A DNA stretch of 6,049 nucleotides from contig JAMPGN010000203.1 of the NCBI GenBank assembly GCA_023663915.1, positions 1,468 through 7,516 of the forward strand. Direction: 5' to 3'. The number at the start of each line of letters is the position of its first letter. Position 1 is the first letter of the stretch. The DNA comes from Eubacterium sp. (GTDB lineage: Bacteria; Bacillota_A; Clostridia; Lachnospirales; Lachnospiraceae). A program made the position numbers and the translations under genes. The notes under the pieces were generated by a model. It was given only the letters and a program-made list of their open reading frames with translations. It made no database searches and was not told the DNA's origin. Positions 1 through 5,350 of the stretch are shown here, in pieces.

Positions 1-665
1 TGCTCTTTTATTTCACGGCGGACGGCCGTATTGATTTCAGAGAACTGGTAAAGGACCTTGCCTCCGTTTTTAAGACGAGGATCGAGCTGCGCCAGATCGG
101 CGTGCGCGACGAGACCAAGATCCTGGGCGGCATCGGTATCTGCGGCAGACCGCTCTGTTGTCATACGCACCTTTCCGAGTTCGCTCCGGTATCCATCAAG
201 ATGGCGAAAGAACAGAACCTTTCGCTGAACCCGACCAAGATATCGGGCGTCTGCGGCAGACTTATGTGCTGCCTGAAAAACGAGGAAGAGACCTACGAGG
301 AGTTGAATAAAAAACTGCCCGGCGTCGGTGATTTTGTGACCACGGACGACGGCTTGAAAGGCGAGGTGCACAGCGTAAACGTGCTGCGCCAACTGGTGAA
401 AGTCGTGGTGGATGTGGGAGACGAGAAAGAGATTCAGGAGTTTCCCGTGGAGCAGCTTCACTTTAAAAAGAGACACGGCAAAAACCGCAAAGGGGAAAGC
501 AATGAGGAAGAGCTGAAAGAACTTGAGCAGTTGGAGAAGCAGGAGGTCGAGACCGAGAGAGAACATGCGGATGGAAAGGCAAAAGAACACCCCGAAAGAA
601 AGCGCAGAGAGCATTCCGGAGGAAAGGGAAGAAATCGTTCTGAAAGAAAACGAGAGAATCGATGA
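1..665 (+). CDS. ricT: RicT/YaaT, PSP1-domain protein (5' end cut by window edge)
   Basis: This is the C-terminal 220 residues of a RicT (YaaT) protein, in the frame that begins at base 3 and stops with TGA at 663-665. The gene starts before the window. In Bacillus subtilis RicT works in the cytoplasm with RicA and RicF in a Fe-S-containing complex that helps RNase Y cleave selected mRNAs and affects sporulation and competence. The match is direct: the start reads FYFTADGRIDFRELVKDL, a hallmark of the family, followed by RTRIELRQIGVRDE-like sequence. Two cysteine motifs follow, CGRPLCC (codons at 141-161) and CGRLMCC (252-272), which supply the cysteines expected to bind the cluster. The last 60 or so residues form a low-complexity, strongly charged Lys/Arg/Glu tail that appears to be a lineage-specific extension. 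The 3' end overlaps the next gene by about 100 bases, which points to one transcript. The family call is very secure; the B. subtilis role is carried over by homology. Confidence 0.95.
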   Translation, partial: LFYFTADGRIDFRELVKDLASVFKTRIELRQIGVRDETKILGGIGICGRPLCCHTHLSEFAPVSIKMAKEQNLSLNPTKISGVCGRLMCCLKNEEETYEELNKKLPGVGDFVTTDDGLKGEVHSVNVLRQLVKVVVDVGDEKEIQEFPVEQLHFKKRHGKNRKGESNEEELKELEQLEKQEVETEREHADGKAKEHPERKRREHSGGKGRNRSERKRENR

Positions 666-1365
666 CTTGCAGAGAAACGGATACCGCATCATACAGGATC
701 CGAAACGCTTTTGTTTCGGCATGGATGCGGTGCTCCTTTCCGGGTTTGCCAACGTAAAGGACGGCGCGCGGGTCCTGGATCTGGGGACCGGAACAGGCAT
801 TATTCCGCTGCTTCTTGCGGCAAAGACCGGAGCGGCGCATCTGACGGGCTTGGAGATTCAGGCGGACAGCGCCGATATGGCAAGACGCAGCGTCATGCTG
901 AACGGTCTGGAAGAAAAAATCAATATTGTGACAGGAGATATCAAAGAGGCAGGGGCGTTGTTTGACGCTGCCTCTTTTGACGTTATCACCTGCAATCCCC
1001 CTTACATGATCGGCAGCCACGGCCTGCAAAATCCTGCGGACGCCAAGGCGATCGCCCGCCATGAGATCCTCTGCACGCTGGAAGATGTGGCGGCGCAGAC
1101 GGAAAAACTCCTGAAACCCGGCGGCAAGTTCTTTCTCGTGCACAGACCGTTCCGGTTGGCGGAGATCATTACGACCCTCACAAAATATAAACTGGAACCG
1201 AAGCGGATGCGGCTGGTTTATCCTTTCGTCGATAAAGAGCCGAATATGGTGCTGTTGGAGGCGGTCAGAGGCGGCAGGGCGCGGATGACGGTGGAGAAGC
1301 CGCTGATCGTGTATCGGGAGGAGGGGGTGTATGCGGAGGAGATTTATGAGGTGTATGGGTATTGA
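565..1365 (+). CDS. trmN6: TrmN6-type tRNA1(Val) adenine-37 N6-methyltransferase
   Basis: This is a class I SAM-dependent methyltransferase of the TrmN6 (YfiC/YabB) family, expected to methylate N6 of adenine 37 in tRNA-Val. With the start used here it has 266 residues. The motifs are clear: SAM-binding motif I DLGTGTG at residues 72-78, and catalytic NPPY at 144-147, typical of enzymes that methylate an exocyclic amino group. The stretch ERIDDLQ followed by GYRIIQ and FGMDAVLLS is the usual N-terminal signature of Firmicute members. Exact substrate is inferred from the family. The start is uncertain. An in-frame TTG at 523 and ATGs at 565 and 571 are available; the nearest strong AGGAGG (541-546) lies 18 bases before 565, which is long. 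Homologs as I recall them start only a few residues before ERIDDLQ, so the first 20 or so residues here may not be translated. The gene overlaps ricT and is followed by a terminator, so it appears to be the last gene of that operon. Confidence 0.9.
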   Translation: MRMERQKNTPKESAESIPEEREEIVLKENERIDDLQRNGYRIIQDPKRFCFGMDAVLLSGFANVKDGARVLDLGTGTGIIPLLLAAKTGAAHLTGLEIQADSADMARRSVMLNGLEEKINIVTGDIKEAGALFDAASFDVITCNPPYMIGSHGLQNPADAKAIARHEILCTLEDVAAQTEKLLKPGGKFFLVHRPFRLAEIITTLTKYKLEPKRMRLVYPFVDKEPNMVLLEAVRGGRARMTVEKPLIVYREEGVYAEEIYEVYGY

Positions 1366-1374
1366 TTGCGAATA

Positions 1375-1412
1375 AAAAACACCTATGCGCCATGTGACGC
1401 ACAAGTGTTTTT
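1375..1412 (+). terminator. Intrinsic terminator after trmN6, possibly bidirectional
   Basis: The arms at 1375-1389 and 1398-1412 form a 15-bp stem with two mismatches around an 8-base loop. The stem starts with five A and ends with five T, so a hairpin with a U tract can form in transcripts from either strand. It begins 10 bases after the trmN6 stop codon and closes the ricT-trmN6 transcript. Nothing on the minus strand in this window clearly needs it. Confidence 0.85.
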
Positions 1413-1443
1413 CAACCGAAATCAATTCGGCTTTCTCTGCATT

Positions 1444-1461
1444 AGTATATTACAATATACT
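1444..1461. repeat. 18-bp palindrome, possible operator
   Basis: AGTATATT and AATATACT form exact 8-bp arms around a 2-base centre (AC). The size and symmetry suit a binding site for a dimeric repressor, but it lies about 160 bases upstream of the best promoter, and AT-rich DNA produces such dyads by chance. No regulator gene is present in the window. Confidence 0.35.
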
Positions 1462-1516
1462 TGGAATTGCAATAGATATCGGCGGTTTTTCGGTTGATTT
1501 GGATGGTATAGGTAAT

Positions 1517-1573
1517 ACTTTTTCTTATTATTTATTAGTCGGCAATCAATAATAATGCGCCTAATGAAAAAGT
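1517..1573. repeat. Interrupted inverted repeat (nested dyads)
   Basis: ACTTTTTC at 1517-1524 is the exact reverse complement of GAAAAAGT at 1566-1573. Inside them lie two further, mutually exclusive complementary pairs: ATTAG (1534-1538) with CTAAT (1561-1565), and TTATTATT (1525-1532) with AATAATAA (1548-1555). The whole could form a weak long stem-loop just upstream of the promoter region, or be a pair of protein sites. Its low GC makes a chance origin possible. Confidence 0.3.
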
Positions 1574-1619
1574 GTATGACAATATGTTGTGGTTCCCTTT
1601 TCGCAAATATAATATATCG

Positions 1620-1648
1620 TTGAATTTGCGTTGAAAAAAGAATATAAT
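1620..1648 (+). promoter_or_regulatory. Sigma-A-like promoter for the nuclease-helicase gene
   Basis: A -35 box TTGAAT (1620-1625, four of six consensus bases) is separated by exactly 17 bases from a perfect -10 box TATAAT (1643-1648). Transcription would begin near 1655 and give a leader of about 125 bases before the ATG at 1781. Another TATAAT at 1608-1613 has only a poor -35 (TTGTGG, 15-base spacing) and is a weaker alternative. Confidence 0.55.
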
Positions 1649-1764
1649 ATGTGTATATTTATTGATTATTGATACTTGATGATATACAAAAGGCTGAAGC
1701 GAGGGAAGAACGAGAGAATTTTTGTATTTAGAGGGTATTTTGCTTTTGTCATATGACTCTATTT

Positions 1765-1770
1765 GGAGGA
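1765..1770 (+). promoter_or_regulatory. Shine-Dalgarno site fixing the ATG at 1781
   Basis: GGAGGA lies 10 bases before the ATG at 1781. This decides the start: the longer in-frame option, a TTG at 1763, sits directly on top of this site and would leave it unused. Confidence 0.7.
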
Positions 1771-1780
1771 TTGTGAGATT

Positions 1781-4700
1781 ATGTTAAATCAAAAAAGGGA
1801 ATTAATCGAAAAACATATTAAAACACATATTAAAACACATACCAAGCGTTCTGACGAGGATTGTTCGGCGGTTACAACACTAGAATCCTTTTTGCGTTCT
1901 AACGGAAAAATTAATACGGACTTTTCTAAAAACGATAAGTGGCCTAATACAGATGGAACATTTGAGTTTGTTTCGAATCCGGATGTTTCAAGACGTCCAA
2001 AGCAAAATTTTTTTGTGCAAATCAAGGGAACTCATATATATGAAGATATAAATGGTGGAATTAAATATTCTCTAAAGAGTTTAGCATTTCCTGCTTTTAT
2101 TTGTCTTGACGTGACGTTTGATTCAGGTATTCTCTTTGTGGTAATCAATCCGGATCGTCGTGGTTCTGAACGTGTATTTTGGAAATATATGTCTGTAGAT
2201 TTTCTTAATTCAATAAACTTTTGTAATGATAGCACGACCATTTATTTTTCACCGGAAGAAGAAATTTTAAATGTAGATGAAAGCGTTGAAGTTTTTTGTG
2301 ATAAACTAGAAAAAATTATTGATTTTCATTCCTTTGTCAATCAGTTAGACAGCAGGGATTATTCAAAAAGTGACGTAGAAAGAATTATTAGAGTTTGTAA
2401 TGAGGATATTACAGAAAGCATAGATAGATTTGATATTTTAAATGACACGCGGGACGGTGTTTCAAGAAGGATATTAACCAAGTTATCAGATTTGTGTGTA
2501 GCAACTCTTTTGTTGAATGTAATAGAGTCAGGGAATGAAAACGCCAGTCTTCAATTGGCGTGGGAATACTCAATGTTGAATATTGAGACTAAATACCTTG
2601 GCAATTTTCTCAGAGGGTTACAGTATATTGGAAGACGCATCCCTGAGGACGGACAGTCAGAGAGATTAATGCTGAAATACTATAACTTTATGTGGCAAAT
2701 AAGAGAGTTTTTGCAGAATAGTTATGAGATGTCTGTTTTGCAAAATTTGGAAAAATTTCCGCCTCATATTGATGAACTTGACAGGGAATTCTATGAACTG
2801 GTGGCAAATGCAGTCGACTCAGTTTTTCCTGAACAAGCTGTTGTATGTTCAACAAGGTTTTATGTTCAAAAAAAGATGCCGTTTTTTGTTGGGAAAAAGC
2901 GATACTATGAGATTACCCTACAATTGGATAGTATTTATGCTTCAAAGTATAATCGCATTACTGTATATACAAAAGAAAACATATCTACAAATTATTCCAT
3001 ACAGATTAGTTATGTTGATACTGTAATTAAATTATGGGAAATTGATTCTAAAATAAAAGTAATTACAAATTGGGAAGTTTCAATACAAGCCGCCTGTCTT
3101 AATAAATTAGGAAAAATACTAAATATTCATATAAATTTATCTTCTCGGTATGATGAGTACAAAAGGTTAATGAATTTTTTGCGAGAAACTGGTATAAATT
3201 TCCTTGATTTAATTGATTTGCGGGAAACGGAATTTTTGTCTATTATAAATTCTATATACAATGGTGTGGACGCCTGTTCCTTTAAGGAAGTACTTTTAAA
3301 ATTGCGGCAGCATTATTCTGGAAATTCAAAAAAACCAGGACGAAATGTTGTCAGATACTTGCTTTTGAATTTGAGGGAAGAAACTCTTGAAAACGTTATG
3401 TTTTCGAGATTTAATGGGAAGCAGTTGTGTGAGGGACTCTATTTATCAAGTAGGTGTTATCCTTTTGAAAAGAATCCATTTATATCAGATTTGGTGGGAA
3501 AGAGAACTAGCGACAGTGGTCAAATAAAATATCTGCTTAATGTTATAGGGGATAATAATATATTAGATATGGTTCGTCCATATTTGACCATTAAAAATGC
3601 AATAAAGTCAACAGGAGAAATATATTTTGAAGTAAATACTGAGGAAGAGAAAGAAGCAATCCGTAAATATAATTCATATTTGGATAAATGGCAGCGTGAT
3701 CAAGGTTACCTGATAAATCTTGAAAATGGGATCGTTTGTATAGATGAATATGAGAGAACAACCATTTCCATATTGCAGATGCTTTTGAGGTTTGCAAGGA
3801 GCGGCAACAAAGGTCAAAAGGAGTATAATCAGAATTTCCTTAAACAAAGCGGAATTAAGTTTGATGATCCTTTAAAAGGAATGGCGTTAAGGGATGCTTT
3901 TGTTAACTCTCAGGTGCTTTTGATTTATGGCGCTGCTGGAACAGGCAAAACAAAACTTATAAATTATCTTTCAAATTTGTCGGGTAATCGTTCTAAATTG
4001 TTTCTCACAAAGACACATACTGCGCTGCAAAATCTAAAGAGGCGCATTGACAATCCGGGAACAGTGGCTGATTTTGTAAGCATTGACAGTTTTACCAAAA
4101 AAATTGATTTGCCAAAATATGATATTATTTTTGTCGATGAATGTAGTACAATTGATAATCGTACTATGTTGAAATTTCTTGAAAAAATGGATCCCAATAC
4201 TTTTTTGGTTTTGGCAGGAGACATTCATCAAATTGAATCAATAGAGTTTGGAAATTGGTTTTTCTATGCAAAGGATATTATTAAAACTTTTGGTGCCAAC
4301 ATCGAATTATTAAGTACATGGAGAACGGAAGATCAAGCACTTATCAGTCTGTGGAATGAGGTGCGGACAAAAGATGCGTTAATAACTGAAAAATTGGTTA
4401 TTGATGGTCCGTTTTCCGAAGATATAGGACAAAATATCTTTGAAAGGGAGGCGGAAGATGAAGTTATTCTTTGTCTCAATTATGATGGAAAATTTGGATT
4501 AAACAATATGAATAACTATTTTCAAAGTGCAAATCCGCATGGAGAACTTGTTTCATGGCAAGAATGGAATTACAAAGTGGGTGATCCAGTTCTTTTTAAC
4601 GACACAAAGAGATTTTCAATTCTATATAATAATTTGAAAGGAAAAATCGTTAAAATTGAAAAGGGAACTGATAAAATCTTTTTTACTATTGATGTTGAGA

Positions 4701-5098
4701 TTGTTTTGACAGAAAGGGATTGTTTAAGAGAAGAAATAGAGTTTGTTGCCACAATCGAAAGTGCGACACGCATTCGATTTGCGGTATATCTTTATGATGA
4801 TAACATGACAGATGAGGAGCTGCGAATAAAGTCTATTATTCCATTTCAGCTTGCATATGCAGTTTCGATTCATAAAGCACAGGGGTTAGAGTATGATTCG
4901 GTTAAGGTAATTATCCCAAGTAGTAATGCAGAAAAAATAACACACGGTGTTTTCTATACGGCAATTACCCGTGCAAAGAAGAAATTGAAAATATATTGGA
5001 GTTCTGAGACAATGCAGGAAATAGTCAAGGGTTTTTCGACAGAGCAGTTAGAAAGCAAAAGCCTAAGAATTGTAAAGGATAAGTTGTTAAATAATTGA
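1781..5098 (+). CDS. DUF4365-like nuclease fused to SF1 (RecD/UvrD-like) helicase, 1105 aa
   Basis: This large, probably cytoplasmic protein has three parts. Residues about 15-150 look like a DUF4365 domain of the PD-(D/E)XK nuclease fold: D58-G with E62, then the beta strand ending FVQIKG with Q80 and K82, the QxK form of the active site. Residues about 150-690 match nothing I can name, though 374-470 has a strand-rich look. Residues about 700-1090 form a superfamily 1 helicase: Walker A GAAGTGKT (717-724, Lys723), Walker B VDECS (Asp786, Glu787), motif III GDIHQIESI (813-821, Gln817), a WRT motif with Arg848, motif V HKAQGLE (1031-1037), and motif VI YTAITRAKKK with arginine finger Arg1064. 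All key helicase residues are intact, so the enzyme should be an active ATPase. No signal peptide or membrane segment is seen. The stop TGA overlaps an ATG by one base (TGATG). A nucleic acid-degrading or unwinding defence role is inference. Confidence 0.9.
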   Translation: MLNQKRELIEKHIKTHIKTHTKRSDEDCSAVTTLESFLRSNGKINTDFSKNDKWPNTDGTFEFVSNPDVSRRPKQNFFVQIKGTHIYEDINGGIKYSLKSLAFPAFICLDVTFDSGILFVVINPDRRGSERVFWKYMSVDFLNSINFCNDSTTIYFSPEEEILNVDESVEVFCDKLEKIIDFHSFVNQLDSRDYSKSDVERIIRVCNEDITESIDRFDILNDTRDGVSRRILTKLSDLCVATLLLNVIESGNENASLQLAWEYSMLNIETKYLGNFLRGLQYIGRRIPEDGQSERLMLKYYNFMWQIREFLQNSYEMSVLQNLEKFPPHIDELDREFYELVANAVDSVFPEQAVVCSTRFYVQKKMPFFVGKKRYYEITLQLDSIYASKYNRITVYTKENISTNYSIQISYVDTVIKLWEIDSKIKVITNWEVSIQAACLNKLGKILNIHINLSSRYDEYKRLMNFLRETGINFLDLIDLRETEFLSIINSIYNGVDACSFKEVLLKLRQHYSGNSKKPGRNVVRYLLLNLREETLENVMFSRFNGKQLCEGLYLSSRCYPFEKNPFISDLVGKRTSDSGQIKYLLNVIGDNNILDMVRPYLTIKNAIKSTGEIYFEVNTEEEKEAIRKYNSYLDKWQRDQGYLINLENGIVCIDEYERTTISILQMLLRFARSGNKGQKEYNQNFLKQSGIKFDDPLKGMALRDAFVNSQVLLIYGAAGTGKTKLINYLSNLSGNRSKLFLTKTHTALQNLKRRIDNPGTVADFVSIDSFTKKIDLPKYDIIFVDECSTIDNRTMLKFLEKMDPNTFLVLAGDIHQIESIEFGNWFFYAKDIIKTFGANIELLSTWRTEDQALISLWNEVRTKDALITEKLVIDGPFSEDIGQNIFEREAEDEVILCLNYDGKFGLNNMNNYFQSANPHGELVSWQEWNYKVGDPVLFNDTKRFSILYNNLKGKIVKIEKGTDKIFFTIDVEIVLTERDCLREEIEFVATIESATRIRFAVYLYDDNMTDEELRIKSIIPFQLAYAVSIHKAQGLEYDSVKVIIPSSNAEKITHGVFYTAITRAKKKLKIYWSSETMQEIVKGFSTEQLESKSLRIVKDKLLNN
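1814..1846 (+). repeat. 12-bp in-frame tandem repeat (His-Ile-Lys-Thr)
   Basis: Two exact 12-base units (1814-1825 and 1826-1837) encode HIKT HIKT, and a partial diverged third unit (1838-1846) encodes HTK. The repeat sits at residues 12-22, just before the nuclease domain. Because the unit is a multiple of three, gain or loss of copies would lengthen or shorten the N-terminus without breaking the frame. Confidence 0.75.
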
Positions 5099-5298
5099 TG
5101 TTGCGTTTTGAAATGTGCAGATGGCAGACTGTATTAAAAAAGAACCGCAATGATGTGACAAAGCAAATTCATTTCTTATGGAACTTGGATTATGAGGAAG
5201 GGAGGATTGCATATATGTGTTGCGAAGATGTTGTGCTGGATATATTATGCTACTGCCGCAAAGGAATTAAAATGGGTACTTTGGGAAATATACGTTGA
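5098..5298 (+). CDS. Small hypothetical protein, 66 aa, overlapping the helicase stop
   Basis: The ATG at 5098-5100 overlaps the TGA of the helicase gene by one base, a layout that allows translational coupling. I do not recognise the product. It is cysteine-rich (five Cys, including a CC pair and CYC) and has no membrane segment. There is no good ribosome binding site for this ATG. An in-frame ATG at 5215 does have GGAGG at 5201-5205 with 9-base spacing, but it would give only 27 residues. A competing ORF in another frame occupies 5192-5347, so at most one of the two is likely real, and the region could also be a decayed gene. By position it could be the small middle partner seen between effector and ATPase in some ABC three-component systems, but I see no sequence proof of that. 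Confidence 0.35.
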   Translation: MLRFEMCRWQTVLKKNRNDVTKQIHFLWNLDYEEGRIAYMCCEDVVLDILCYCRKGIKMGTLGNIR

Positions 5299-5347
5299 AG
5301 AAAATAGATGCAGGGTTTATAATAAACAAAATGTTGGTTGGAGGTAA
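5192..5347 (+). CDS. Alternative small ORF, 51 aa, ending on the ATPase ribosome binding site
   Basis: This reading frame is open from 5159 to its TAA at 5345-5347, with an ATG at 5192. The stop overlaps the Shine-Dalgarno region of the ATPase, three bases before its ATG, which is the spacing expected within a tightly packed operon. The product is rich in Trp, Tyr and Cys and unrecognised. Upstream, the same frame has a stop at 5156-5158, and no clear ribosome binding site precedes the ATG. It overlaps the 66-residue ORF in a different frame. It is listed because it may be the 3' part of a broken gene or the true small partner. Confidence 0.2.
   Translation: MRKGGLHICVAKMLCWIYYATAAKELKWVLWEIYVEENRCRVYNKQNVGWR
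5295..5323 (+). promoter_or_regulatory. Possible internal promoter for the ATPase gene
   Basis: TTGAAG (5295-5300) and a perfect TATAAT (5318-5323) are separated by exactly 17 bases. Transcription would start near 5330 and give a leader of only about 20 bases that still contains the ribosome binding site. The -35 box overlaps the stop codon of the 66-residue ORF. In DNA this AT-rich such matches can be chance, but the spacing and the perfect -10 make it the best promoter downstream of the helicase gene. Confidence 0.4.
5340..5344 (+). promoter_or_regulatory. Strong Shine-Dalgarno site of the ATPase gene
   Basis: GGAGG is followed, after 6 bases, by the ATG at 5351, near-ideal spacing. It supports that start and is the strongest initiation site in the accessory part of the window. 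Confidence 0.75.
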
Positions 5348-5350
5348 AAG

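Larger units (their letters stand above)
1413..1780. other. AT-rich non-coding region with regulatory-looking dyads
   Basis: This stretch between the trmN6 terminator and the nuclease-helicase gene has no convincing gene on either strand. It holds a short palindrome (1444-1461), a 10-bp inverted repeat whose left arm begins at the terminator end (1412-1421 with 1488-1497), a wider interrupted dyad (8-bp arms 1517-1524 and 1566-1573), two TATAAT boxes (1608-1613 and 1643-1648), and the ribosome binding site at its end. The sharp fall in GC relative to trmN6 makes it a likely junction between core and acquired DNA, though no integrase, tRNA or direct-repeat att site is visible. Confidence 0.6.

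Noticed and set aside
711..965. 84-codon plus-strand ORF inside trmN6
   Set aside because: It is an out-of-frame shadow of the methyltransferase, overlapping its motif I, with a low-complexity Gly/Arg-rich product.
463..1425. Long minus-strand ORF (320 codons) across ricT and trmN6
   Set aside because: It is antisense to two strongly recognised genes, its product is Arg/His-rich with no recognisable motif, and it arises from codon bias in GC-richer genes.
1413..1440. Second terminator from CCGAA/TTCGG (1416-1420 with 1426-1430)
   Set aside because: The stem is only 5 bp with a 5-base loop and is followed by a broken pyrimidine run, too weak to call next to the strong stem at 1375-1412.
1564..1623. 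19-codon ORF beginning MKKCMTICC in the intergenic region
   Set aside because: No ribosome binding site, very short, and it covers the first TATAAT box; probably chance.
1753..1776. 7-codon upstream ORF overlapping the ribosome binding site of the helicase gene
   Set aside because: No initiation signal of its own and no regulatory codon pattern; such short ORFs are common by chance.
1763..1780. TTG at 1763 as start of the nuclease-helicase
   Set aside because: It coincides with the Shine-Dalgarno site that serves the ATG at 1781.
2724..3026. 100-codon plus-strand ORF inside the helicase gene, plus several minus-strand ORFs of 65-86 codons there
   Set aside because: All lie inside the 1105-residue gene, have no supporting ribosome binding site that I can see, and show no recognisable domain.
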